From the NCBI GenBank assembly GCA_040007395.1, contig JBDTVG010000014.1, forward strand, positions 1 through 60,040: a stretch of DNA of 60,040 nucleotides. The letters run 5' to 3'. Each line of letters begins with the position of its first letter. Position 1 is the stretch's first letter. Positions 6,342-15,286 of this stretch are shown here, one piece after another. The translations under genes and the position numbers were made by a program. Source of the stretch: DATGFK01 sp040007395. Lineage in GTDB: Bacteria > Chloroflexota > Anaerolineae > Aggregatilineales > UBA2796. The notes beneath the pieces were generated by a model. The model searched no databases. It worked only from the letters and a program-made list of their open reading frames with translations, and was not told the DNA's origin.

Positions 6342-8471
6342 CTACTGTGTTCTGCGTCTGTTGCCGCGTCCGCCAAGCAAGATAGTCAATACGATCAGCA
6401 GTAGCAAGATGATGCCACCACAGACCACACCAAGTGGACTGGACGCAAAGTTGACAATGGTGTTCAGTGTCGGGATGGGAGTGGCTGACGGCGTAACGGT
6501 TGCCGTACTAGTTGGCGACGGTGTGAAGGATGGTGGCGGAGTCGCCGTGTTGGTGGGCAGCGCTGTATTCGTTGCAGTCGGTGGCGGCACTGTTGCAGTG
6601 TTGGTCGGCAAGGGTGTATTGGACGGTGGCACGGGCGTACTCGTCACTGTCGGCGGTACTGGGCTATTGGTTGCGCTGGGCAGCGGCGTGCTACTTGGGA
6701 AGGGTGTATCCGTAGACACGACGACGGCGACAATGGGCGTATTACTCGCTTTGGGCAGCGGCGTGTCGCTTGGCGGCGGTGTATTGGTAGAAGACACGGG
6801 TGTACTCGTCACTGTCGGCGGGATTTTCGTTGACAGTTGAGTACTAGTTGAGGTTGGCACCACCGTATTGGTTGATGGAATAGGTGTGAACGTAGACTTG
6901 CTGGTTGCCGTATGCGTTGGCACAGGTGTATTGGTCGGCATCGCTGCCAGTGTTTCCTGAGCATGAATGGTTGCCTGACGGAGCGCGTTGGCGGTAGCGC
7001 TCTGGCGCGGCCCCGGCGGAATAACAAAGTCTACGGTGCGAGTACCAGTTGCGTCCGTGTTCTTGAGTTGTACGGTCAATTTATGGTTGCCGGGAGCCAA
7101 CGACAGCACATCAATTGCGGCTGTATAGGGCGCTTGCTGGAGCGTACTGATCACCACACCGTCAATATCGAAGGCCGCGGTACTTACTGGAGTCTGGCTT
7201 GCACCAACCGTCAAGGTTACGGCGCGGTTGGTATTCAATGTCTCACCGTTTTTCAAACCATCAATGGTGAACTCTGGCGGCAGCCCGGCAACTTGGAAAT
7301 CTACTGCCCCTTCTCCAATATGGCCTTTATCGTCGGTCACAGCCAACTTGAGGTTGTGCTTGCCGGGAGTCAGAGTCATCGGGTCAATCGTCAGCGGCTT
7401 GACATCACCATCCGCCTTCGCGACAGACTTGCCATCAATCTGGTAGTCGTAGCCTGTAATCTTGTTATCAGCAGCAATCTGCGGAGTAACAGTAGTCGGC
7501 TTTTGCATTGGTGTCGTAGAATCAAAATCTCCGAACTTGATAACGGGTATTGGGGCAGGATAGCGGGCGCTGAATTGGGCAGAGCCGCCCTTCGCCTCAA
7601 CACGAATTTGATGGGTACTCCCATCGGCAGGGGACGAAGTATCAAAGGTCAAGACGTAGAGTGACCTCAGCAAAGTTCCAATACCCGTATAGACTTTAGC
7701 GAGATCTTCGGGTTTGGGCGAACGATAGTACGCGCCGCCTGTATTTTTGGCAACCGCGCTAAGATAGGGTTCGTCAACGCCGAATCCCAGTCCAATCGCG
7801 AAGATCGGAATGCCTGCTTTGTCGGCAAGTTGATAAGCTTCATTACGCCCTGTTTTGCTCAGATTGCCGTATTCCGCGCCATCGGTGAGCAGCACAATCG
7901 CTCGACGCTGGGCTGTGCCAGTCTGAGCAGTCTTTACCGCTTGGGCAATCGCATCGTATAACGCCGTTTGTCCAGTAGCTTTGAGATTTTTGACTTTATC
8001 TTTGAGGGCTGTTTTGTCTTTAGTGGGCGCTTGAACTTCTATGGCGGTACTGTTAAAAGTAATCAGCGACAGTTCGTCTATGTCTCGTACCTGATCGATG
8101 AAGTTTGAGGCGGCAAGTTTGGCACTGTCTAAGGGAAAGCCAACCATACTGCGGCTGGTATCGATTACCAGTACAATAGACAGGGGGATGTTCTCCTCGG
8201 TGATACTCGTAACCGACTTAAGCGTTAACCCTTTGTCATCCTCAAAGGCAGAGAAATCTTTACTGGTTAGACCGGGAAGAGGTCGCCCGGACGTATCAAG
8301 AATACTGACAACGATCTCGATCTCAGGAAATTTATCAGTATTGACGCGAATAATTTGCGCTGAATTTGAGTCCTGAGCATAACTGTTGGTGTGGGTACTG
8401 TAGGTTAAAACAAGAGCCAAAACAACAGTTGTAAGCAGGAACGAGCGGAGGAACCATTTATAAGAGTGCAT
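6342..8471 (-). CDS. Secreted/anchored VWA-domain protein with Thr/Pro-rich stalk
   Basis: A 709-residue extracytoplasmic protein. It has an N-terminal signal peptide (about 1-32), a short domain and a von Willebrand factor A domain (about 95-280) whose MIDAS metal site DTSRS is at residues 104-108. Two Ig-like or bacterial 'filling' beta domains follow (about 310-490). Residues about 513-663 are a Thr/Pro/Ser repeat stalk, and a C-terminal transmembrane helix ends in GGRGNRRRTQ. No LPXTG sorting motif is present; the basic tail fits a simple membrane anchor. VWA domains bind protein or matrix ligands through a divalent metal. It is divergent from an orphan solute-binding protein gene. Its ligand is unknown. 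Confidence 0.85.
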   Translation of the reverse strand: MHSYKWFLRSFLLTTVVLALVLTYSTHTNSYAQDSNSAQIIRVNTDKFPEIEIVVSILDTSGRPLPGLTSKDFSAFEDDKGLTLKSVTSITEENIPLSIVLVIDTSRSMVGFPLDSAKLAASNFIDQVRDIDELSLITFNSTAIEVQAPTKDKTALKDKVKNLKATGQTALYDAIAQAVKTAQTGTAQRRAIVLLTDGAEYGNLSKTGRNEAYQLADKAGIPIFAIGLGFGVDEPYLSAVAKNTGGAYYRSPKPEDLAKVYTGIGTLLRSLYVLTFDTSSPADGSTHQIRVEAKGGSAQFSARYPAPIPVIKFGDFDSTTPMQKPTTVTPQIAADNKITGYDYQIDGKSVAKADGDVKPLTIDPMTLTPGKHNLKLAVTDDKGHIGEGAVDFQVAGLPPEFTIDGLKNGETLNTNRAVTLTVGASQTPVSTAAFDIDGVVISTLQQAPYTAAIDVLSLAPGNHKLTVQLKNTDATGTRTVDFVIPPGPRQSATANALRQATIHAQETLAAMPTNTPVPTHTATSKSTFTPIPSTNTVVPTSTSTQLSTKIPPTVTSTPVSSTNTPPPSDTPLPKASNTPIVAVVVSTDTPFPSSTPLPSATNSPVPPTVTSTPVPPSNTPLPTNTATVPPPTATNTALPTNTATPPPSFTPSPTSTATVTPSATPIPTLNTIVNFASSPLGVVCGGIILLLLIVLTILLGGRGNRRRTQ
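6483..6935 (-). repeat. Coding low-complexity repeat tract (Thr/Pro/Ser stalk)
   Basis: The DNA encodes degenerate repeats of the type TPLPTNTAT and TSTPVPPSNTP inside the VWA protein. The tract is a probable extended, possibly glycosylated, spacer lifting the VWA domain off the membrane. It is a place where copy number may vary between strains or be misassembled. Confidence 0.7.
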
Positions 8472-8669
8472 ATTTTATCGCCTTACGTTGAAAAATAGGA
8501 CGCAACGAGATTGGCGGGGTTGACTGTAATGTATGTTTGTAAGTTTGTACGATGCTCGTTAGATCAGTTAAAAATGACAAAGGTGATTATAACCGAAATA
8601 GCGTGAAACCAGATAATCAACCCGACTAGCAAAATATAGTCGGCGACGAAATTTTAACAGGAGTATCGA

Positions 8670-9980
8670 TTGAATACTGCACAACGCTCGATTATTGCGA
8701 TCCTGACACTGGTGCTTGTCTTGCCTGCCACGTTCAGCAATCGTGTGATTGCTCAGGATCAGATAACGGTTCGGATGTGGATGCACGCCGATCCGTTGCG
8801 TGAGTCGCTGGATAAGGAATTGATCGCCGAGTTTGAGAAAAATAACCCGTCGATTAAGGTCGAATACACGACATTTCCTGACGTGGACTGGGATAGAACG
8901 CTGACAAACAAATTCAACTCAAAAACCGGACCAGATCTATTTAGCCAAGCTACTTTCTCTATCGGTCAATTGCAGGCACAGAAGCTACTTGCACCTGTTG
9001 ATTCTGAAGCAGCGGGTTACAAAGATCAAGATGCTGTTTACAAGGCATATGCTTACGGGGGCACACTGTTGGCTGGCGCAACCTTCGATGGCACGCTGTA
9101 TGGGCTGCCTACGGAGGTAAACACCTACGCCTGCTACACCAACGATGATCTGTGGAAGAAAGCGCGACTTGACCCCAATAAAGACTTCCCGACAACTTGG
9201 GAAGCGATGCAAACTACTGCCGAAAAACTCACAGTGCGTGACTCCAGCGGCGCTCTGACCCAACGCGGCTTTGACTTCCCTTGGGGCAACTCGGTCTTTA
9301 TGCTGCTCGTGTTCAATCCGATGGTACAACAGCTTGGCAGCAATATGATCGATGAAACAGGCAATTCTGCCGCTATCAATACCCCCGAAGTCAAGAAGGT
9401 GCTTGGGTACTGGAACGATTGGGCCAATACGTGGAAACTCGGCGGGCCACAGTATCCTTTCACCCGCGATGCTTTTCTGGCAGGTAAATTGGCTATCGAC
9501 TGCGACTTCGGCAATTGGGGCGCAGCAGAGATGAAAGCAGCCAAGATCAACTACAGTATTCACCCTATCCCAGTGTGGAAGGATGCGGTTGGCAAGAATG
9601 CTTTCTCGATCTATGCGTTTTACTATTTGGTCAACTCCAACACCGACCCCAAAGTACAGCAAGCCGCTTGGAAATTAGCGGGATACCTGACCTCCAAACC
9701 AGATCGCTATTGGGATAGCGCGGAATTGTTTCAAGGCAAAGCCGATTATGTGGCCTCGGATGCTTTTAAACAGACCCAAATCCTACCCATCTTTTTGCAG
9801 GAAATGAGTGTCAGCACCTACCATCCACTCATCGCGAGCTTTTATGAAGTTGCCGATGCGCTCATGTATGCTCGCGATCAGGTTGTTACCAGCCACCAAG
9901 CTATTGACGATGTGCTAGGTGTCGCCCAGAATACAGTCACTAGCATTCTTGCGAAAAACAAAAGGATGGCTTTGAAATGA
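8670..9980 (+). CDS. Orphan ABC transporter solute-binding protein, family 1 (sugar type)
   Basis: A 436-residue extracytoplasmic solute-binding protein. It has a signal peptide (about 1-28, cleavage near VIAQD) and the family-1 fold starting with ITVRMWMHADP. The internal pattern is typical of carbohydrate-binding proteins of the MalE/UgpB group. The start is a TTG at 8670 with a CAGGAG ribosome binding site eight bases upstream, and no ATG nearby fits better. No permease or ATPase gene is adjacent, so it must use a transporter encoded elsewhere or act as a sensor. The substrate cannot be read from the sequence. The upstream neighbour on the other strand is the VWA protein. Confidence 0.87.
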   Translation: MNTAQRSIIAILTLVLVLPATFSNRVIAQDQITVRMWMHADPLRESLDKELIAEFEKNNPSIKVEYTTFPDVDWDRTLTNKFNSKTGPDLFSQATFSIGQLQAQKLLAPVDSEAAGYKDQDAVYKAYAYGGTLLAGATFDGTLYGLPTEVNTYACYTNDDLWKKARLDPNKDFPTTWEAMQTTAEKLTVRDSSGALTQRGFDFPWGNSVFMLLVFNPMVQQLGSNMIDETGNSAAINTPEVKKVLGYWNDWANTWKLGGPQYPFTRDAFLAGKLAIDCDFGNWGAAEMKAAKINYSIHPIPVWKDAVGKNAFSIYAFYYLVNSNTDPKVQQAAWKLAGYLTSKPDRYWDSAELFQGKADYVASDAFKQTQILPIFLQEMSVSTYHPLIASFYEVADALMYARDQVVTSHQAIDDVLGVAQNTVTSILAKNKRMALK

Positions 9981-10008
9981 ACCAGTTAGATTTTTTTGGG
10001 GAGTCGAT

Positions 10009-10526
10009 CTAAGCAGAGAGGGAAAGTAGGGCATTAAGGTCGCTGATCAATGGCAAATAGCGAGAAAGCAGTTCGGGCAAGGGTGGCGCATCTGAGCCGA
10101 TCACTTGCCCGATAAGTTCCGCAGTCGGTGTCGTCTCGTCAAGAGTAGGGTAGGCAAAGACACGTACAGGTTGCCCAAAATCTAGGTCGCGCACAAAGAT
10201 GTCTTGCTGCTGACCGTCGGTGCGTATCCCAAGCACATCGGCGCGGGGATGAGTTACAAAATTCTGCTGTAGGAAATCCCACGCTTCGCGTCCAACCAGT
10301 ATTCCGCCTTTTCAGCAGCGAACAGGCCGGGGATCAGTGCCTCTCCGGCAGGGATATAGCTAGGTATCCCATAACGCACGACGATAGTCCCAAACAGTAG
10401 CGGAACAATCTCCGCGAGATCAGTCGGCGGTTTCCCTGTAACCAAAATCGTGCCGCCGGGTAACGTGTAGACCGCGCCGTCTACTTGCTCATCAAGATAC
10501 TCTGGATCGGGAATTTGATTTGGCAT
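10009..10526 (-). pseudogene. Frameshifted hypothetical gene downstream of P450
   Basis: Two adjoining reading frames belong to one gene. The upstream part (from ATG 10526, with AAGGA ribosome binding site) reads normally to FAAEKA near 10310 and then runs into unrelated residues and a stop near 10254. Shifting by one base at the AAAAGGCGGAATAC stretch continues as GILVGREAWDFLQQNFVT and joins smoothly to the downstream frame ending at 10009. The intact product would be about 170 residues. No family is recognised. The break is either a one-base deletion in a G run (possibly sequencing error) or a real frameshift mutation. It lies 62 bases after the P450 gene on the same strand. Confidence 0.65.
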
Positions 10527-10588
10527 GGGTATCCTTGACCTCATGAATCCTGCCTAAAGATACCCTGTTTACTACCGCTTTTGGACGC

Positions 10589-11851
10589 TTACTTGAGCGC
10601 CAGTACAAAGTCGCGGACTTCGTAGCTGCTGGCGACCTCATTCCAACCGAGGGTAGGCATCCGCTCGATACTTAAACCGTCCAGCGCTAACAGCCGTTGC
10701 AGGAAAATATCAGATTCCTGAATGGCAAGAAACGCACCGGGGCAGCGGTGATGTCCATCGCCAAAGGCCATCAACATGGCAGGAATATGATCGCCCGTCA
10801 AGGCTCGCCCCGGACAGATCGCCATTGGATCTTCGCCAACGACGCTTTGATCGGCATTGGTCGCATAAATGTGGAGATCGATTAGTGCGCCTTCGGGAAT
10901 GACAACCTGCTGGCCTTGACTTTCCAGCGCAATATCAGCAGTGGCATACCGAAATAGGTGTCCGACCACAGGTTCCAAACGCAGCATTTCATGGAGGATT
11001 TCGTAACGTTCCTCTTCTTGGGCCGCAACATACCGATCCCGCAGGGCTGGCTGTTCCAAAAAGTGCCACGCGGCAATGCTGATAAATTCGCGGGTGGTCG
11101 CCATGCCAGCGGCGGCATAGGTGACGCACTCCGTCAAGATTTCGGGATCGCTGTAGTTGTGTTCGAGCAGGTGCGAGATCACGTCTTCCTGTGGATGACC
11201 CTTACGCGCCTGAATGGCGGGTTTGACATCCAGAAAGAAGAACGACAGCATATGGCGTTGTTTGATCAGGCCAAGTAGTTTGACGAGCGGTTGCCAAGTA
11301 ATATTCGGGTTTTCTTGCTCAAAGAAGGCATCCAATCGCTTGGACATACCCCCCATGCGACTGTTGGACAACCCGATAACCCGACTAGCAATCGCCACCG
11401 CCATCTCCAGACTCAGTTTGCTCAAGTCTGCTCGTTTTTGCTGTTTGAGTTGGTTGATCAGTTGATCCGCCAACGTTTCCATAAAGTCGCGATAGTCGGA
11501 ACTGACGGTTTTGGGAGCAAAAAACCGTGCGGTCTGTTTGCGCTGCTGCTGGTGAACCTTGCCTTCCTGATAAAGGATCGGTCTGTTGGTCATACCTTGC
11601 AGCGATGTCACCTGATCGGCATTGAAGCCAGCCTGCTTCGTACTTGTGCCGCGTAAGATAGCCCGTGATTCGTCAAACCCGCGCACTTGCCAGACTCCCT
11701 GAGCATCACATTCAAGGGGCAGTGCGCTTGTTTCGGGATGTCGTGCGGTTTTCTGCTGTGAAATCGCGCTGTGATCCACCGGACATTTCGCGGCAGACGC
11801 AGGCGATTCAGCAACAGTTAAGGTTGACTCTGGTGAGGGTAAACTGGACAT
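10589..11851 (-). CDS. Cytochrome P450
   Basis: A 420-residue bacterial class I-type P450 mono-oxygenase. The haem-binding loop FGDGHHRCPG holds the proximal Cys at about residue 370. The K-helix ExxR motif is seen in EILHEMLRLEP, and the I-helix region YAAAGMATTREF has Thr residues suited to oxygen activation, although the usual AGxDT is altered to AGMATT. It has no membrane anchor and no fused reductase, so it would need separate ferredoxin and reductase partners; none is in the window. The N-terminal 30 residues include a Cys-containing CPVDH segment. The substrate is unknown. Confidence 0.92.
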   Translation of the reverse strand: MSSLPSPESTLTVAESPASAAKCPVDHSAISQQKTARHPETSALPLECDAQGVWQVRGFDESRAILRGTSTKQAGFNADQVTSLQGMTNRPILYQEGKVHQQQRKQTARFFAPKTVSSDYRDFMETLADQLINQLKQQKRADLSKLSLEMAVAIASRVIGLSNSRMGGMSKRLDAFFEQENPNITWQPLVKLLGLIKQRHMLSFFFLDVKPAIQARKGHPQEDVISHLLEHNYSDPEILTECVTYAAAGMATTREFISIAAWHFLEQPALRDRYVAAQEEERYEILHEMLRLEPVVGHLFRYATADIALESQGQQVVIPEGALIDLHIYATNADQSVVGEDPMAICPGRALTGDHIPAMLMAFGDGHHRCPGAFLAIQESDIFLQRLLALDGLSIERMPTLGWNEVASSYEVRDFVLALK

Positions 11852-12051
11852 GAGATTACTTTCTTTTCACAATCACGATGATGAGATGGGTTTGTTCAAT
11901 CAGATGGGTAATGCAGATGAATAACATGTTGGAAAGGCTAGGCAGATAATGCAACTGTAGCACAAGCCACCATTAAATCTTATAGTACGTTGGGTGTTTG
12001 GCGGTGTCTCAATCTCGTCTCAACTTTTATTCCAATACGCAATCAACCCAC

Positions 12052-13254
12052 TCATTCAACCTCTTGCATAAACTGCAAAAAGACCTGATTGCTCAACAGC
12101 CGCGCCCGCGCAGTGAGCCGCAGAGTATCGCCGTGCTGTTCCAGCAAGCCGTAGCCTTTCAGTTGATCGAGGGCTGCGCCATAGACGCTTTGCATGGGCA
12201 GTCCAAAGCGGCGCTCAAAAGCCGCCACACTTACCCCCTCGTGAATAAGCCGTAGCCCAGTTAGCATATGTTCCGCCATTGCGTTCGCAGTATCGATTGA
12301 CTCGGTTTGCTCGACTGTCGGTGTAATCGGGAAGGGCAGCGGGGCAGTCTGCGCCATGGCGAGGTCAATATACCGCTGAATGGGGCGTACAATCTGGTAT
12401 CGCAACCCTGCTGCATACCCATGTGCGCCCGCCCCGACTCCCAAATAAGGGGCGTTGCGCCAATATTGTAAGTTATGTTGGCATTCCGCGCCGGGTCGTG
12501 ACCAATTGCTGATCTCGTATTGCCCCAACCCGGCTTGCAGTGCCATCGAATCTGCTAGTTCATACATATCAGCAGCAAGATCATCGTCGGGAGTCGGCAG
12601 CGATCCACGAGTTATGTCTCTGGTCAGAGGGGTTCCCTGTTCGAGGATCAGCGCATACATTGAGAGATGATCGGGATGCAGCGCCAGCGCCGCCTCGACA
12701 CTTTCGCGCCACATGGCAAGCGTCTGATGCGGTACGCCGAAGATCAGATCAAGGCTGATATTATCGAAACCTGCCCGTCGCGCTTGCTCAAAGGTCGCAG
12801 CGACGGCTTGAACATCGTGTTGACGGGCAAACATACGCAGTTCACCTGCCTGCGCCGATTGCATTCCAATGCTCAGACGATTTATACCCGTCTCGCGTAA
12901 CTGAGCAAAGTAGCCGTCCGCGTAATCCGCGCCGATGGAACCGGGATTCGCTTCCAATGTAATCTCGACGGTGGGTAAAACCGTAAACGAGTGGCGGCAA
13001 GTCTCCAAAATCGCGGAGACTTGCTGTGCTGAAAGCAGACTCGGTGTGCCGCCGCCAAAGTAGATTGTGTGCAGCGGGTGCGCTGTGCCATGTCCGAGCC
13101 AACGCAGTTCGCGACACATGGCATCTACATAAGCCGGGATAAGTATCTCGACGTTGGTGTAAGTGTTAAAAGCACAATAGGTACAGCGCGTCCCACAAAA
13201 GGGAATGTGCAAATACAGCGATAAACTGTCTTGGAATGCGTTTGGAATTACCAC
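12052..13254 (-). CDS. hemW: HemW-like radical SAM protein
   Basis: A 400-residue radical SAM protein of the HemW/HemN family. The iron-sulphur cluster motif CxxxCxxC uses Cys20, Cys24 and Cys27 in FCGTRCTYCAF. The family-typical YFGGGTPSLL, LEANPGS, GINRLSIGMQS and DLIFGVPHQT segments follow, and a HemN C-terminal wing domain ends the protein. HemW proteins are haem chaperones rather than coproporphyrinogen oxidases, and the length and the absence of the HemN-specific N-terminus favour HemW. The start is a GTG at 13254, since the homologous sequence begins within ten residues of it. Its promoter region is shared with the divergent kinase gene. Confidence 0.87.
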   Translation of the reverse strand: MVIPNAFQDSLSLYLHIPFCGTRCTYCAFNTYTNVEILIPAYVDAMCRELRWLGHGTAHPLHTIYFGGGTPSLLSAQQVSAILETCRHSFTVLPTVEITLEANPGSIGADYADGYFAQLRETGINRLSIGMQSAQAGELRMFARQHDVQAVAATFEQARRAGFDNISLDLIFGVPHQTLAMWRESVEAALALHPDHLSMYALILEQGTPLTRDITRGSLPTPDDDLAADMYELADSMALQAGLGQYEISNWSRPGAECQHNLQYWRNAPYLGVGAGAHGYAAGLRYQIVRPIQRYIDLAMAQTAPLPFPITPTVEQTESIDTANAMAEHMLTGLRLIHEGVSVAAFERRFGLPMQSVYGAALDQLKGYGLLEQHGDTLRLTARARLLSNQVFLQFMQEVE

Positions 13255-13268
13255 TCAACTGACTCCGA

Positions 13269-13297
13269 TTGCATTCAATTATACGGTCTACTATAAT
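13269..13297 (+). promoter_or_regulatory. Sigma-70-type promoter of the kinase operon
   Basis: TTGCAT at 13269-13274 and TATAAT at 13292-13297 are separated by 17 bases. Transcription would start near 13304, about 45 bases before the kinase ATG at 13349. A TATAAT on the opposite strand at 13283-13278 may serve hemW, making this a divergent promoter pair. Confidence 0.65.
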
Positions 13298-13348
13298 AGC
13301 AATATCTTCTCAATCTTTCTCGTTGTAATAATGTAAGGTCGCGCACTT

Positions 13349-15268
13349 ATGAATACGGAGCAATTTGCAAAAGAACCTAGCAACAAGAATCCGCATGGGG
13401 TAGAGGGAACCCTGCAAGTTGGGTCGGTCTTGCAAGGCCGATACAAAATTACAGGAGTGCTGGGTGTTGGTGGCATGGGGTCAGTGTATCAAGCTCGCGA
13501 TATGAACTTCCCCAATGTTACCCGTTATGTCGCCGTTAAGGAAATGCTGAACCTCGCGGCTGATCCCGGCTTGCGGGATATGACATTGAAAAATTTCGAG
13601 CGTGAAGCGAATATTCTGGCTGAACTGAGCCACCCGTCAATCCCCAAAATATTTGATTATTTCTCCAATAAAGATCGAGCTTATTTGGTCATGGAATATA
13701 TTAACGGACGCGACCTCGAAGCGTTGGTTAACTCCATGCCGAACTTTTTGCCGTTGGATATGGTGCAGAAGTGGGGGGTGCAACTGTGCGATGTGCTGCA
13801 TTACCTGCACACTCACAAACCAGAGCCAATTATCTTCCGCGATGTGAAACCTTCTAATACCATGATCGATCAACATGGCAATGTCCGGCTGATCGACTTC
13901 GGTATTGCTAAGGCATTCCAAACGAACCAAAAAGGCACGATGATCGGCACTGAGGGCTACTCGCCGCCCGAACAATATCGCGGTGAAGCCTCGCCCGCCG
14001 GGGACATCTATGCCATTGGTGCGACTCTACATCATGTGTTGACGCGCCGCGATCCACGTCTTGAACCACCATTCAGTTTCCCAGAACGTCCGATTCGTGA
14101 GGCAAATCCCAGCGTTTCGCCCGAATTGGAAGCCATTGTCCAGCGGGCGCTGGCTTACGAACCACCGCAGCGCTTCCCAAGTGCGTTGGCGATGAAAGAA
14201 GCTATTGAGCAGTTGAGCAGTGGTGGCCCAGCACTGATTGTCCATACGAATGGTGCTGCCGACGATACCAAGGATAAAAATGACGAGTTTGCCGCAGCAG
14301 GTAAGATCCTGCCCAAATGGAAGTTCAAGTGTGAGGACGAAATTCGATCTACGCCAATGGTCTATAAGAACATGGTGTATGTCGGAGCCTACGATAACAA
14401 CCTATACGCGCTTGAAACGAAAGATGGCAACTTCAAGTGGAAGTATGCTACCGAGGGTGGCATTGTCGGAACTCCGAATATCGATACGGATAACAATCTG
14501 ATTATCGTTGGTTCCGAAGACAAGCATCTCCATGCGATTGATATACGGACTGGTAAAGTGTCGTGGACTTTCCCGACCAATGGGCCGATACGTGGGACGG
14601 TCAATGCAACGTTAGGCCATGTCTTTTTCGGCAGTGACGACGGTGCGCTCTACGCGGTGCGTCTGACCACAGGCCGGCTAGTTTGGAAGTTCGATGCTGG
14701 TGCACCTGTCCGCAGCAAACCTGCGGTTACTAGCGAACGCATTGTCTTTGGCAACGAAGATGGTGATGTCTTTGGACTGGATCTTTCGGGGGCGCTCAAG
14801 TGGCGCTTCAAGGCCAAACGCGCTGTCACATCGTCGCCCGTCATTGTCGATGATATTGCGTACTTCGGATCGGTAGACTGGCACGTTTACGCACTGGATG
14901 CCAACAACGGTTGGACAGTGTGGCGCTATCGGACAACGAAACCGATTATTTCCACACCAGTCATTGTCAACAAACACCTATATATCGGCTGTGTCGATGG
15001 GTTTATGTATGCCCTCGATACGAGCGCCAACGGTAAAGAAATCTGGAAGTACGAGACACAAGGTCAAATCGTGTCGTCGCCCGCGTATGTCAACGGCGCA
15101 CTCTATTTTGGCAGTGTGGACAAGAATGTCTATAGTCTTGATGTGAAAAAAGGGAAGTTGCGTTGGACCTTTGAAACCGATGGCCCAATCGCTTCTTCGG
15201 GAGCTATTGCCGATGGGATGCTGTACATCGGGTCGAGTGATCACTATCTGTACGCATTGAACCCATAG
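13349..15268 (+). CDS. Ser/Thr protein kinase with C-terminal PQQ-like beta-propeller
   Basis: A 639-residue Hanks-type kinase. The glycine loop GVGGMG is at residues 39-44, the catalytic Lys64 in VAVKE, the HRD-equivalent FRD with Asp165, the DFG at 183-185 and an SPPEQY activation-loop end. The kinase spans about 30-300. After a linker, residues about 325-639 form seven or so PQQ/BamB-type blades of the type YVGAYDNNLYALETKDG. No transmembrane segment separates the two parts, which is unlike PknB-type receptor kinases; the propeller is therefore cytoplasmic and may bind substrates or ligands. It starts a same-strand run with a PP2C gene 18 bases downstream, then a J/VWA and an FHA gene. Confidence 0.93.
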   Translation: MNTEQFAKEPSNKNPHGVEGTLQVGSVLQGRYKITGVLGVGGMGSVYQARDMNFPNVTRYVAVKEMLNLAADPGLRDMTLKNFEREANILAELSHPSIPKIFDYFSNKDRAYLVMEYINGRDLEALVNSMPNFLPLDMVQKWGVQLCDVLHYLHTHKPEPIIFRDVKPSNTMIDQHGNVRLIDFGIAKAFQTNQKGTMIGTEGYSPPEQYRGEASPAGDIYAIGATLHHVLTRRDPRLEPPFSFPERPIREANPSVSPELEAIVQRALAYEPPQRFPSALAMKEAIEQLSSGGPALIVHTNGAADDTKDKNDEFAAAGKILPKWKFKCEDEIRSTPMVYKNMVYVGAYDNNLYALETKDGNFKWKYATEGGIVGTPNIDTDNNLIIVGSEDKHLHAIDIRTGKVSWTFPTNGPIRGTVNATLGHVFFGSDDGALYAVRLTTGRLVWKFDAGAPVRSKPAVTSERIVFGNEDGDVFGLDLSGALKWRFKAKRAVTSSPVIVDDIAYFGSVDWHVYALDANNGWTVWRYRTTKPIISTPVIVNKHLYIGCVDGFMYALDTSANGKEIWKYETQGQIVSSPAYVNGALYFGSVDKNVYSLDVKKGKLRWTFETDGPIASSGAIADGMLYIGSSDHYLYALNP

Positions 15269-15286
15269 GCAGCGGAGAAAGATTCC

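Noticed and set aside
6337..6840. Plus-strand Gly/Val-rich frame of 167 codons
   Set aside because: It is the antisense of the Thr/Pro repeat stalk of the VWA protein; the composition is a mirror of that repeat and there is no ribosome binding site.
8670..9980. Idea that the orphan binding protein belongs to the dpp or ribose-type transporter genes in this window
   Set aside because: It is of a different binding-protein family (family 1, MalE/UgpB type), and both transporters lie 25 to 45 kb away; the ribose-type operon has its own binding protein.
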